The position numbers and the translations under genes were made by a program. The notes under the pieces were generated by a model, which was given only the letters and a program-made list of their open reading frames with translations, did not search any database and was not told the origin of the DNA. Below, in pieces: positions 1-10,555 of a stretch of DNA of 64,000 bases. This DNA is from Thuidium tamariscinum (lineage: Eukaryota > Streptophyta > Bryopsida > Hypnales > Thuidiaceae): positions 42,065,082-42,129,081 of the forward strand of contig OX344751.2 of assembly GCA_947034885.2 (NCBI GenBank). Reading direction: 5' to 3'. Every line of letters starts with the position of its first letter. The first letter of the stretch is position 1.

Positions 1-662
1 ACATCCTAGAGGCTAGCAACTTGGGTTCTTGTATAATTATCACGACACGTGATTGGAGTACAATCAAATCTTTTGTAGGCATTGAAGGAAAGTTGGATGT
101 TGATTTGTTGAATGAAAAGGCAGCAACAACACTTTTCACTACCCACCTTTCTTGGAATGTGGCTCCTTTACCACCAGACTTTCAAGACTTATGTAAGAAT
201 GTTGTGAAAGCTTGTAATGGCTTGCCTTTGAGCTTGAAAGTGATGGGTGCATTTCTTTGCAATAAAGAGAGGTTGCGAAGTTGGGAACGAGCATTACAAG
301 TGATGGCAAGAGGAAGGAATTTAGGTGGTGATGAAAAGATTTGGAACACCTTGCAATTAAGCTATGATGGATTGAATGATGGTGTTGAAAAGGGGATGTT
401 TTTGGACATGGCTTGTTTCTTTTGTCGAGATGTATATCCATCAGGCATATCAAAGGAAACAATCTTGTTGATGTGGTCAAAAGATGGCATCTTACCTGTG
501 GATAAATTAAAGAGATTGATTGACATGTCATTGTTGAAGGTCAACAAAGATGGTGTCAATCTTGAAATGCATGATCAACTTCGTGACATGGGACGGAATA
601 TTGCCAAGAATACAAGAATTTGGAGAGCATCAATGATACCAGAAATGGAATTTTCAAGCGAG
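1..662 (+). CDS. NLR immune receptor, 3' part of NB-ARC domain (partial, exon 1 in window)
   Basis: This is the end of a nucleotide-binding LRR receptor exon; the frame is open from base 3, so the gene starts upstream of the window. NB-ARC motifs follow in order: RNBS-B (GSCIIITTRD, from about base 21), the GLPL motif (GLPLSLKVMG, about 222-251), a TIR-class RNBS-D (FLDMACFF, about 400-423) and the MHD motif (MHDQLRDMGR, about 567-596). The RNBS-D form and the LRDMGR extension are typical of TIR-NB-ARC proteins and their bryophyte relatives. I place the exon end at 662 (GAG|GTAGTT) and the next exon at 877 (ATGCAG|GATATT); both are phase 0, and the join gives the usual post-MHD motif (DIEVLEGISL). 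By family these proteins act as cytosolic pathogen sensors. The N-terminal domain type (TIR, kinase or hydrolase) cannot be seen. The downstream LRR is broken, so the gene may be a pseudogene. Confidence 0.85.
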
Positions 663-876
663 GTAGTTTTCTATTAGAACAAGAGATGTTAGAAAAATGC
701 TAAGTTTTTTTCCTTACATTTAAGCGAAGTTGAAAATTATGCAAGTTCATATTCAATTCTTCATCCTAAAATCATGAACTTTGATGTATATTGGATTTTT
801 TGGGAAAGTGTATTGTCTTTTGAAATCTATATATAAAGATGTGATGAAAATCTAAACTAAACTTTTTTGAATGCAG

Positions 877-1785
877 GATATTGAAGTTCTTGAAGGCATT
901 TCTTTGCAAGGAGATGAGAACCATCATTTTCCTAAAATCAAGAAAGACCAAAATATTAATGTTAGAAAACTTCGTGTCTTGATTTTAGTGAATACTTTTG
1001 ACAAACATCAAGCACACATTGATAACTTGAATTTATTACTTCAATTTGCTTCATATTGTTCTAAATTGGAGGCAATAGTAATAGGAAATTCTACAACTTC
1101 AAATAGATTACCACAAACAATTGAAGAAAATGATGCAAGGATTTTGCAAAGTAAAATAGCCAATCTTTGTAGCACTTGTGCAATAGTGAAGATTCTTGAT
1201 CTAGTAGGGCTTGAGTTCCTTGTACAAATTCCAAGAAACTTTGCATCAAACAATATCCTACTAAGACTAAACTTAAGTTTCTGCTCTACCTTCAAAACAT
1301 TGCCAAAGGAAGTGGGAAGTTTTTCTTCCTTGATCACTCTTGATTTGAGACATTGTTTGAGCTTAGAGACATTGCCAAAGGAAGTGGGGAACTTGTCTTC
1401 CTTGACCACTCTTAGTTTGAGTGGTTGCTCAAGCTTGGAGAGATTGGCAAAGGAAGTGGGGAGCTTGTCTTCCTTGACCACTCTTGACTTGAGTCGGTGT
1501 ATACACTTGAAGACATTGCCAAAGGAAGTGGAGAGCTTGTCTTCCTTGACCACTCTTGACTTGAATTATTGTCGAAGCTTGGAGATATTGCCAAAGGAAG
1601 TGGGGAGCTTGTTTTCCTTGACCACTCTTCATTTGGGAAGTTGTTCAAGCTTGGAGACATTGCCAAAGGAAGTAGGGAGCTTGTCTTCCTTGACCACTTT
1701 TGACTTGAGCCGGTGTGAAAGCTTGGAGGCATTGCCAAAGGAAGTGGGGAGCTTGTCTTCCTTGACCACTCTTGACTTGAATTAA
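877..1785 (+). CDS. NLR LRR exon up to the first in-frame stop
   Basis: This exon continues the NB-ARC frame from an acceptor at 871-876. Its first ~140 residues are a pre-LRR spacer with weak leucine repeats. From 1297 it becomes a uniform array of 24-residue LRRs of the form LETLPKEVGSLSSLTTLDLS. TAA at 1783-1785 ends it after seven units. The matching codon in the neighbouring unit (TTGAATTATTGTCG at 1561) is TAT, so the stop is a single T-to-A change. If the gene is expressed, its product would be an NLR with a short LRR; if not, this is the intact part of a pseudogene. The LRR sheet normally senses ligand or holds the NB-ARC inactive. Confidence 0.75.
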   Translation, partial: DIEVLEGISLQGDENHHFPKIKKDQNINVRKLRVLILVNTFDKHQAHIDNLNLLLQFASYCSKLEAIVIGNSTTSNRLPQTIEENDARILQSKIANLCSTCAIVKILDLVGLEFLVQIPRNFASNNILLRLNLSFCSTFKTLPKEVGSFSSLITLDLRHCLSLETLPKEVGNLSSLTTLSLSGCSSLERLAKEVGSLSSLTTLDLSRCIHLKTLPKEVESLSSLTTLDLNYCRSLEILPKEVGSLFSLTTLHLGSCSSLETLPKEVGSLSSLTTFDLSRCESLEALPKEVGSLSSLTTLDLN

Positions 1786-3690
1786 TGTCGAAGCTTGGAG
1801 ACATTGCCAGAGGAAGTGGGGAACTTGTCTTCATTGACCACTCTTGACTTGAGTGCTTGTTATCGCTTAAAGACATTGCCAGAGGAAGTGGGGAGCTTGT
1901 CTTCTTTGACCACTCTTGATTTGAGTCGGTGTGTAAGCTTGAAGACATTGCCAAAGGAAGTGGGTAGCTTGTCTTCCTTGACCACTCTTGACTTGAGTGC
2001 TTGTTATCGCTTAAAGACATTGCCAAAGGAAGTGGGTAGCTTGTCTTCCTTGAGCACTCTTGATTTGAGTGGTTGTTTGAACTTGGAGGCATTGCCAAAG
2101 GAAGTGGGGAGCTTGTCTTCTTTGACCACTCTTGATTTGAGTCGGTGTGTAAGCTTGAAGACATTGCCAAAGGAAGTGGGGAGCTTGTCTTCCTTGACCA
2201 CTCTTAATTTGAGTGGTTGTTCAAGCTTGGAGACATTGCCAAAGGAAGTGGGGAGCTTGTCTTCCTTGACCACTCTTCATTTGAGTGATTGTTCAAGCTT
2301 GGAGATATTGCCAGAGGAAATAGGGAGCTTGTCTTCCTTGATCACTATTCATTTGCATTATTGTTGGAGCCTGAAGACATTGCCAAATGAAGTGGGGAGC
2401 TTGTCTTCCTTAACCACTCTTAATTTGAAAAGTTGTTCAAGCTTGGAGACATTGCCAAAGGAAGTGGGGTGCTTGTCTTCCTTGACCACTCTTAATTTGG
2501 AAAGTTGTTCAAGCTTGGAGACATTGCCAAAGGAAGTGGGGAGTTTGTGTTCCTTGACTACTCTTGATTTGAGTGGTTGTTCAAGCTTGGAGACATTGCC
2601 AAAGGAAGTGGGGAGCTTGTCTTCCTTGACCACTCTTGACTTGATTGTCTGTGAAAGCTTGAAGACATAGCCAAAGGAAGTGGGGAGCTTGTGTTCCTTA
2701 ACCACTCTTGATTTGAGGTTTGATAAGAGCTTGGAGATGTTGCCAAAGGAAGTGGGGAGCATGTATTCCTTGACCACTATTAATTTGAGATGTTGTTCAA
2801 GCTTGGAGACGTTGCCAAAGAAAGTGGGTAGTTTGTCTTCCGTGACCACTCTTGATTTGTATGGTTGTTCAAGCTTGGAGACATTGCCAGAGGAAGTGGG
2901 GAGCTTGTCTTCCTTGACCATTCTTGATTTGAGTCGGTGTGTAAGCTTGAAGACATTGCCAAAGGAAGTGGGGAGCTTGTCTTCCTTGACCACTCTTAAT
3001 TTGAAAGGTTGTTCAACCATGGAATCAATACCAAAGGAAGTGGGGAGCTTGTCTTCCTTGGCAACTCTTGATTTGAGTGATTGTTCAAGCTTGGAGATAT
3101 TGCCAAAGGAAGTGGGGAGTTTGTCTTCCTTGACCACTCTTCATTTGAGTGGTTGTTCAAGCTTGAAGACATTGCCAAAGGAAGTGGGGAGCTTGTCTTC
3201 CTTGACTACTCTTGACTTGAGTGATTGTTCAGGCTTGAAGACATTGCTAGAGGAAGTAGGGAGCTTGTCTTCCTTGACTTCTTTTCAGTTGAGAAGTTGT
3301 TGAAGCTTGGAGACATTGCTAGAGGAAGTGGGGAGCTTCTCTCTCTTGACCACTCTTGCATTGAATGATTGTGAGAACTTGAAGACATTGCCAAAGGAAG
3401 AAGGCAGCTTGTCTTCCTTGACCACTCTTGATTTGAGACGTTCTTCAAGCTTAGAGACGTTGCCAAAGGAAGTGGGTAGTCCGTCTTCCTTGACCACTCT
3501 TGATTTGAGACGATGTTCAAGCTTGTAGACATTACGAAAGGAAGCGGGCAGCTTGTCTTCCTTGACCACTCTCCATTTGTGTGGTTAGTGAAGCTTAAAG
3601 ACATTGCCAAAGGCAGCAGAGAGCTTGTCTTCCTTGATCACTCTTGATTTGAGTGGTTGTTCAAGCTTGGAACCTTACTTAAGGATGTAG
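1297..3690 (+). repeat. 72-bp tandem LRR-coding array, 33 units plus one decayed unit
   Basis: The phrase ACATTGCCAAAGGAAGTGGG and its variants recur exactly every 72 bp: 1297, 1369, 1441, 1513 and so on to 3601. That is 33 units in a row with no insertion or deletion, and a 34th degenerate unit ends at TAG 3688-3690. Each unit encodes one 24-residue LRR. Some multi-unit blocks recur, for example units with RCVSLKTLPKEVGSL near 1931, 2147 and 2939, which points to unequal crossing-over or gene conversion. Because 72 is a multiple of three, several other frames on both strands also stay open here; they are not genes. Confidence 0.95.
1786..3690 (+). pseudogene. NLR LRR region downstream of the first stop, degraded by in-frame stops
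   Basis: The LRR frame continues without a frameshift but is interrupted by TAG 2668-2670, TGA 3301-3303, TAG 3526-3528, TAG 3586-3588, TGA 3589-3591 and TAG 3688-3690. Most differ by one base from the sense codon in sister units (TTG to TAG, TCA to TGA, GAG to TAG). About 26 further LRR units are therefore untranslated unless the stops are read through. Stops cluster toward the 3' end, as expected if an early stop relaxed selection on everything after it. The lack of frameshifts suggests recent loss, or array homogenisation that removes indels. Confidence 0.85.
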
Positions 3691-3778
3691 GGAGTTTGTC
3701 TTCTTTGACCACTTTTTGTTTAAGAGTTTTTATTTAAGTGGTTTTTTAACTATGCACACAATCACACATTCATATTTT

Positions 3779-5256
3779 TTAACCCTAAAGAATGAGTATG
3801 CATTTTTTGGCATTAGAGGAGATTTGGGCCTCTAAGAGATTGTAAGTTTTTACAGTCCAAAAACACAGAAATTGCCACGGGAACGCAATTTTGTAGGAAT
3901 CCTACGTGGTCAAGAGAGTGCCACGTCATTAATTTTTTTGGAACTTTTTTTCATATTTGAGGATCCAAAATATTGATGTATTGATTTGTTGAAATGCTAG
4001 CCTGACAGCGGCTAGCCATTTCCAGACCAATCTCAAGAACAGTCCTAAAACGGCGCGTTGAAACCTTCAAATCCCCTCTAATGCAACATAGAAATTTTGG
4101 GCAAGTACACGTGACTCAAGAATTGCATGTTTTGGGCTGAAATTTTAATGGAAGATGGGGACAAGGAATATCTTTTGTATGCACTAAATTTCATGACATT
4201 TAAAGATATGAGTCAAAAATTCATATGTTCCTTTTTTTTGTAAATGGGTAGTTTAGGCATATTAAAAAAATTCACCTTTTTTTAGAAATAGAAACTTGAA
4301 ATTGGTATTCTAGCATTAAGAAAAATATGAACCTCAGAAAAGACGATAAATTTTGCACCTCCATGATGCAATTACGGAAAAATCTAGAAAGAATAAAAAA
4401 ATTTGAATTTTTGAAGTTTGTAATCTGATTTGGTACTATTGTTGCCATGTCAGCACCATGTTAGACTGGCAATTTTATAATTTTATAATATTTAAAGAAA
4501 ATTAATAATAATTTTTTGATTGTTTTAGATTTGCACCCATAAACTACCAAAAATAAATTATTCACTATCCTTTCTTAGGTTCAAATTTTTCTAATGAGTT
4601 TTATTTATGTGAAAAGCTTTGAATCATTCCATTTTGATTGATGAGTCAAAAGTTATGAGGAGTTTTAGTTAGCAAGCATTTATAGACCCTCTACTCTAAA
4701 ATAAACTTTGAAAGCCTTTATTTTACACAATTATTATATTTTTAGGAAAAAATAAAATAGAATTAACATTTGTTTACTACAACATTGCAAGCATTGGAGA
4801 TTGACATATTCCAATTTCATAATTAAATTCTTAACAATTTTGTATTTTGAATCATTCTCTACTTCTTCCTACTTACTATTATTTCCTATATGTTGTACAA
4901 TTCCTAATGATGTGAATTTTCTTAAAGTATGTAGTCAACTTGTTTAGAAAAAAGAATCCAAAGAAGCACCACTGTTTTGGACATTTTTTCATAGAAATGT
5001 GAGCTTGTGTAATGTAGGTGCACAATTTTTTGTAGGGCCAAAACTAGGATTTCTTTGAATTCAAAAGGTCATATCTTTCAATCTTTGTAGTGGAAACTTC
5101 TGAAATTTTTTCACATATTCTCAAGTCATCATACTACAAGATCCTATGGTTAGATGCATCCAAAAACAAATTGATCAAAAATTGGGTACTTGTACTAAAA
5201 ATGATAGTTTTAGAGTAGTTTTAGTAAAAACATAGTCATTGTCTTTAAGGGGTTAA
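3779..5256 (-). mobile_element. TTAA element, family A (piggyBac-like ends), host of a nested MITE
   Basis: The left end reads TTAACCCTAAAGAATG and the right end, reverse-complemented, TTAACCCCTTAAAGACAATG. The inside aligns in reverse orientation with the elements at 44087-45497 and 58941-60188. There is no reading frame of note. A CATTAGAGG-type MITE (3811-4083) interrupts it about 30 bp from the left end; the intact version of that spot is at about 45455-45470. Without the insert the element is about 1.2 kb. Confidence 0.65.
3811..4083. mobile_element. MITE family M, copy 1 (CATTAGAGGAG inverted ends)
   Basis: The ends are CATTAGAGGAGATTT and AAATCCCCTCTAATG, an inverted repeat with one mismatch. 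The copy shares with 17322-17609 an internal ACGTGG-spacer-GCCACGT hairpin (about 3923-3948). It sits inside a TTAA element, and the undisturbed site in a sister copy confirms both edges. Superfamily is unclear because no clean target duplication is visible. Confidence 0.8.
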
Positions 5257-5819
5257 TTATGGACACACATATATTGTTCAATACAATCATGTATGATTAA
5301 TTAAACTTTTTTTTAAATTATATATTTTTAAATTATGTAAGCATGTGTATTCACAAACCTCAAACCTCAATATAAAAACATAAACCAAACCAAACACCTC
5401 AAGCTACCTCTTTCAAAAGGCAAGTCATTGTCCATTGAATCAACCCAAAGGATCATTGAAAAAAATCCTTACTTTCATAGGTTCACAAATGCCTTATATG
5501 TTACTTTAGAGTATGCCATTGTACTTTGTTCATCTAAACTTCATCACTTTAAAGTGATTGTCCTATTTTGGCCTATCTAAGAGTGAGACCCCATAGGGGA
5601 AGGGGGAGGTTTCTTTGTCACCGCGCCTCCTGATCACGCACTGTCTTGTCATTGCACGGCTCCCATAATCGTGGCTCAAAATGTTTCAAAGGTCAAGATT
5701 ATCACATTTATTGTTGTTGGAAGGCTAGAAGAGGATTTTTAATAGAAGCTATCTTGAGAAAGTTTGTGCAGCTACTTTACTTGTATATATAATTTTTTAT
5801 TTGTTTTTTTCAGAAGCAA
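5257..5819. other. AT-rich stretch without a gene
   Basis: I see no reading frame, RNA gene or clear repeat here. A short GC-richer patch lies at about 5585-5670 and matches nothing else in the window that I noticed. Confidence 0.5.
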
Positions 5820-6012
5820 ACAATTGTCTTTTGATGTTCACATAATACTCAGGTGATACTTAATGATATCTATATCAAAGTTAGGTGATACCTAGGTAAA
5901 ATTTGGCCACTAGTCTTAAAATATAACTACAATCTATTAAAATCATGACTAAAGGTAGATTTCACCCCCCAAATGAAAATTCCTTTACAAAAATAGTCAA
6001 CATCTTTGGATC
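5820..6012 (+). repeat. Dispersed repeat N, copy 1
   Basis: About 190 bp running from CAATTGTCTTTTGATG to GTCAACATCTTTGG recurs in reverse orientation at 11060-11252. It shares the CAATTGTC end, a central block around TAGGTGATACCTAGGTAAAA and the GTCAACATCTTT end. It is non-coding and unclassified. Confidence 0.6.
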
Positions 6013-6354
6013 TATTTTTGGATAGTAAATCATCTTAGAAAATTTACTAAAAAAATTAGGCCACTTGTATGATAGTCATGAGGACCTTTTGTATGAATCT
6101 CGAAGTCATTTAAAGCCAAAACACAAAAGTTATGACCAATTAAGAAATCGACACATAGTATGTGATGCAAAATAGGACATGTATTTCTTGCAATCATCCC
6201 TTATACCAATCCAAAGGACTTGACCTCTGAAAGTATTGAACTTGTTAAGGCCCCTCATTCTTGGTAAAAATTGATACCCACTCACATGGGTCTCATATTT
6301 AGTTCTTGGTGTTGAAATTCTTGGTTAGTCTCACTTTTGCTTGTGATTGAGTGA

Positions 6355-6596
6355 TATACTAGGCAACGTGCCAATATGTGAGCATATGAGCCTTGAATAT
6401 ACACATTAATAGATATCCTACAACCTTGAAGGTACTTATAACATAAACACCTATAATATAGGTGATTATCTACAACATAATTGTACTATCATCATAGGAA
6501 GTTTCTATATCATAAACACTTATACCATAAATGTATAGTTTTCTAGGCTTGTAACTATGCTCACACTTTGAGGCTTACATAATAGCAACCCCTATA
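6355..6596 (+). mobile_element. MITE-like family F, copy 1
   Basis: A 240-bp unit begins ATGTGAGCATATGAGCCTTGA and ends AGGCTTACATAATAGCAA, so the ends carry inverted ATGTGAGC-type motifs. Inside are several palindromic ACCTATAATATAGGT motifs. Further copies are at 10325, 41800 and 52045 (reverse). No coding capacity. Confidence 0.65.
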
Positions 6597-6735
6597 CACA
6601 AGGGAACATCAGGAAAAATGAAACTCCTGGGAAGTTTTCACACCTGGAACTGAATATGAGACCTTGTGACTCGGGCCATGCAAGGGATGCTGCTCCATGG
6701 GATGCCCTCCCAGGCTGCCACTCCTTGCTGAATTA

Positions 6736-7686
6736 GACCATCCCCACTGCAGCTCAGAATTTGATTCAAACCGGGTATTTGGCCGGGTCTGCCAACTATT
6801 TGTACCCTACCCCATACAAAATAAGATTCAAAATATGGTTGGGCGTAGGCAAATTTACTGGGCAGACGGAAAAGTACTAAGTTTTAGCCAGGGGCCGGAA
6901 GGAAGTTTGACTACACTTTTGACCCCAAAATCAAGGTACAGAACCTGCTGACCTTCCAATTTCAATTTTTTTTTTCAAAAATGAAATGTTTACAAGCAAT
7001 TTCATGTACAAAAATGAGACAATTCTTATCTAAAAAAAAGATGAGTTCATAGTCTCTATTATCCCAAACGGATTGGGACACCTCCCTCCACCCCAAGAGG
7101 ATGTAGGGAGCTCCTCTTCTCATGGAAACTCATGCTTCCCTCCATTCACTATGAAGAGTATGTAGGAAGAAGTGAGGATGCAATGGAGCAAGGCTCCTTA
7201 TATCCCCATGGGATGGAGGGAGGTGCTCCAACCCATGTGGGATATATGAATTTCAATTAGTTGGAATTAGGAATTCAAATTTTGAATTATGAAAATTCAA
7301 ATTTTTTTTTTGTTTTTGAAATTCAAAATTTGAATTCCTAATTCCAACTAGTTGGAATTCATATATCCCACATGGGTTGAAGCACCTCCCTCCACCCCAT
7401 GGGGATATAAGTAACCTTGCCCCCTTGCAAATTCAAAATATTTCGAGATCTCTTCTAGGAAAAAGAATGAGACCTCAAAGGTAAAAAAAAATTCAATGTT
7501 TTGGGGTTTAAGTCAAGGCAAAATGAACTGAAAAATTGATTAAAAAAAATTAAAACCTCTTTTAGAGGGTTGCTTCCACGGTTCAGCAGTGGGGCTCTCC
7601 AACTCTGGCGGGGATTGGTCATTATCACCTGCCCTGCAAAGGGCCTGATTTTGGGTCAAATTCTGATCCATGCAGTGGGGATGCTC
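6736..7686. mobile_element. Composite element with GACCATCCCCACTGCA inverted ends
   Basis: The left end (GACCATCCCCACTGCAGCTC, then CAGAATTTGAT) is inverted at the right end, where the reverse complement reads GAGCATCCCCACTGCATGG and then CAGAATTTGAC. This encloses about 950 bp. Both ends are GC-richer than the middle, which holds the long palindrome at 7188-7420. The GAGCAT-CCCACTGC type of end is common among plant MITEs. I see no transposase frame. Confidence 0.5.
7188..7420. repeat. Long palindrome, about 100-bp arms
   Basis: The arms 7188-7288 and 7320-7420 are nearly perfect inverted repeats (GCAAGGCTCCTTATATCCCC against GCAAGGTTACTTATATCCCC), separated by about 31 bp. The phrase CACCTCCCTCCACCCC also occurs outside the palindrome at about 7080. 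It could be a foldback MITE or, if transcribed, a hairpin RNA source. Confidence 0.85.
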
Positions 7687-7940
7687 TTATGTCCTCAGTT
7701 TGCTCCAAACCAAGTTAGGGAAGAAGTGCGGAGATTAGGCCCATTTCAACTGGGCCCTTTCTTCTTATCTCCGGGCCTTCTGCAGTGGGTCCTTGGTTGT
7801 TATCAACAGTCATGTGTGGCATCTGTTTGGATTGAATGTTGTTATAAAAATGGCCTCTTGGGCTCCAATCCCAAAGCAGGATTGCATGATGCATATATGC
7901 CTCCCCCCTGATACCCCCCCCCAAAGGAATTAAGTTAATA

Positions 7941-8163
7941 TAAGGCAGAGGCACCCAATGGCGTGCATGTACCCAATGGCGTGCGTTTCTATAGCGCACA
8001 ATGATTTCAGGCTTTAAATGTAGGTAGGCAGTACATGACTTATTTTTTTGACCTAAAAATATAAGCAGTCTACAGTCCCGCTACATTTCTGTTCTAGAAT
8101 GAATGACTGCTGTAGAAACGCATGCCATTGGGTACAGGCACGTCATTGGGTGCCTTTGTCTTA
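7941..8163. mobile_element. MITE family I, ~55-bp inverted ends
   Basis: The left end TAAGGCAGAGGCACCCAATG is matched by the reverse complement of the right end, TAAGACAAAGGCACCCAATG. Pairing continues through GTACCCAATGGC-TGCGTTTCTA. Total length is 223 bp. Only one copy is present, so the family is unassigned. Confidence 0.8.
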
Positions 8164-8595
8164 CGTTGGTAGACATTTCCAAATTCAGATCCAAATCATT
8201 TCAGTTTTTAAATCCAGATTTTTATTGTTGCAGGGTATGCACAAACTAAACAATTCTCATAATTGAAGACTGCATTTGTTTAAATATTGTTTCTTGTTAC
8301 CTGCATCATTTGGTGTCTTGGTCAGTTGGTCCCCTACTTGGATCACATCTTTATCTTCACCACAGTAAGTTAACCCTATAATGTCCCTGTGGACACTAAG
8401 TATCTGATATGACAGAGAATTCTTGTATGTAAGACAACATTGCAATTGTTCATCTTTGAAATTTTGTGCAAAAAAGGCAAGGTCATGAAGAGTGGTATGA
8501 ATACTTTCGAACTTTATAAAGTAGATGATTCCCACAGTTTCAAAAAGTATGATGTCTATGGAGATCAACTCACTAGTTTGTCCTTACGGTTGCAA
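8164..8595. other. No gene seen
   Basis: The longest open frame (8257-8568, minus) has no recognisable domain and does not look like a coding exon. No repeat structure stands out. Confidence 0.45.
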
Positions 8596-8826
8596 TGAAC
8601 TGGCCCCTTACTCAGCCACACCAAGTCATTGTAGAGGTGCAAGTAAAAATAAAATCCCCCTATTTTGTGCTTGATTAATTTAAGAATCTAGAATACCTCT
8701 ACAACTTCATTCGGGGCCTCTAATTACAAATATGAATTCAGAATTTGTAAAATTTATCATGCATGAAAAATTTAAAAATTCAGCATTTTTAAATTTCCCA
8801 AGTGGCTGAGTGAGGGGGTCAGTTCA
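8596..8826. mobile_element. MITE family H, complete copy
   Basis: The left end TGAACTGGCCCCTTACTCAG and the right end (reverse complement TGAACTGACCCCCTCACTCAG, trimmed) form an inverted repeat of about 26 bp ending in GCCAC. A right-half copy lies at 16455-16650 and a left-half copy at 41633-41775. Confidence 0.8.
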
Positions 8827-8875
8827 CCCTGGGCCATCCTTACAGGGTTCATGATGTGCAGGTTTGCAACAGCTA

Positions 8876-9204
8876 TAGGAGGAGGCTCTTGAATGGAGCG
8901 GGTTCTAAAATCGTGCCCTATCTTAAATGTACAGTACTTGTACATGTTGCATTTTCATAGCCTTCAGCAGTGTACTGACAGTGTACATTTTAACTAGGGC
9001 ACCATTTTAGAGCCCTATGCCCTTTCAACTTCAGAATTTGATAACTAATTCTAGAGAGCTCCAAAAATTATGAAACAACTTGGATTAGATGCTTATTCAA
9101 GCTGTCTTTCAAGGAAAATTTTCTGAAAAATATTTCAAAATGTTTGACCTGCCCAAAATTCTGTTCCAGCCCTTAGATGGTCGGTTTATGGACCTCCTCC
9201 CCTA
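8876..9204 (+). mobile_element. MITE family J, copy 1
   Basis: The element has imperfect inverted ends (TAGGAGGAGGCTC against TAGGGGAGGAGGTC). Next to one end is an internal hairpin built on TGTACAGTACTTGTACA-like sequence. The other half carries GCTCCAAAAATTATGAAACA, shared by all four copies (also 40753, 53901 and 58480). Confidence 0.75.
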
Positions 9205-9598
9205 AATTAGCTTTGAATTCTTCAGATACTGCAATAAGTGAATTCTAAGTTACATGGGGGAGTCTTGGTCATGGGGTGACTCAAATACTGAATTGAAGCT
9301 TCCAAGTTGACCCAAATTCTGCACAAGACTAAAAATGGAAATGGATCTATTGTCAGATGGAATATTTCATAGTTATCTGTTCATCAATAAGAATATTATG
9401 TTACTATTAAAACCCACATGACTATTTTGCGAGAACCTATGCATCATTGCTCTGAATCGTATCTGTCATGGAACATGCCAACATGCCATGGTCTTTGATC
9501 AACCATGGTTGTGGTATTGCATAGGAAAATTCATTCGGGGAGAAATAAGCATGCCAGAGTTTTGCTCAAGAGGAGATGTGAGGCAATTCATCACCTAG
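9205..9598. other. No gene seen
   Basis: AT-rich sequence between elements J and the TTAA element, without a supported feature. Confidence 0.4.
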
Positions 9599-10236
9599 TT
9601 AACCGCTAAATGCCCAAGGTGCCAAAATCTGGTGTTTGCAAGTTAAAGAAAACTTTATCAAGTTGCTATTTTTAGTAGTTTGTAATTTTGAAAAGTTCTT
9701 TTAGAAGTCTAGTTTCAGTGTCAAAAATTTGATGTGGAAAATGAATGATGGTGATTTTTCTATTCAAGATTTGGTGCAAGGGTACCCATTGCAATCTTGA
9801 CTTTTCGTAGTATTGAGAGCTCTTGGAAATGAGCCTCAAATACACTAAATTTTGGAGAAAAAATCACATTGAAAGTTCATTTACAAAAATTGTAGAGTAG
9901 ATTTTGAGAAGCCATAAATTGATTGGAGTTATGCATATTACTAGGCCCTTTAACCTCATATTTTTTTTGGTCACCAACTTTTTAGATTTGAGGATAGAAA
10001 GACTTCACATTGTTTTTGGAGTTTTAACACCCTCATGGTCAAACATTATAATCTTTCACTCCATATGTGATATTGTTTTCTTTTCTTTTCCTATGCAATC
10101 TCTACCATGTCTAGTTTGAATTTGTATAGTTACAATTTTTTTTAAATTAATACAACTTATCACAATGTTGGCATTTTGTTCATTTTAGACCAAATTCCAA
10201 GAAGCTCAAAACAAACCTTAGGCATTCAGGGGTTAA
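9599..10236 (+). mobile_element. TTAA element, family B, copy 1 (638 bp)
   Basis: The left end TTAACCGCTAAATGCCCAAG and the reverse-complemented right end TTAACCCCTGAATGCCTAAG agree at 17 of 20 positions and both start with TTAA. The inside aligns along its length with 36034-36682 in reverse orientation, and its right part with 42930-43200. It has no coding capacity, so it is a non-autonomous element. The TTAA target and CC-starting ends fit the piggyBac pattern. Confidence 0.75.
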
Positions 10237-10324
10237 TGTATTTATGAATGTTAGTTTCCTCAGTGTAGTCAAGAGTGCAAGTTGTTATGAAGTATTCCAA
10301 CCTATTATTACTCTCATCTCCAAT

Positions 10325-10555
10325 GATGCTAGTATGTGAGTATGAAAATGTGAGCATGTAAGCCTTGAGTGTATAAGTAAATATACTACTACAATTGAAG
10401 GTGTTTATAAGATAAACACCTATAATATAGGTATCTATAATATAAATATACTATAATCATAGAAGGTTTCTTTAATAAAGACACTTGTATTGTAGGTGTA
10501 TAGTCTTTTAAGCTCATAGGTTCATACTTCTAGGCTCACATAATAGCAATCCTCC
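10325..10555 (+). mobile_element. MITE-like family F, copy 2
   Basis: Same order of motifs as the copy at 6355: ATGTGAGCATGTAAGCCTTGAG at the start (shortened here), ACCTATAATATAGGT in the middle and GGCTCACATAATAGCAA at the end. Confidence 0.65.

Noticed and set aside
1041..3610. Long minus-strand and alternative-frame ORFs over the LRR array (for example 1412-2170, 2358-3137)
   Set aside because: The 72-bp period is a multiple of three, so any frame open in one unit stays open in all. The sense strand has the NLR frame with splice sites and domains.
8370..8383. TTAACCCTATAATG as a TTAA element end
   Set aside because: No matching inverse end was found at a reasonable distance.
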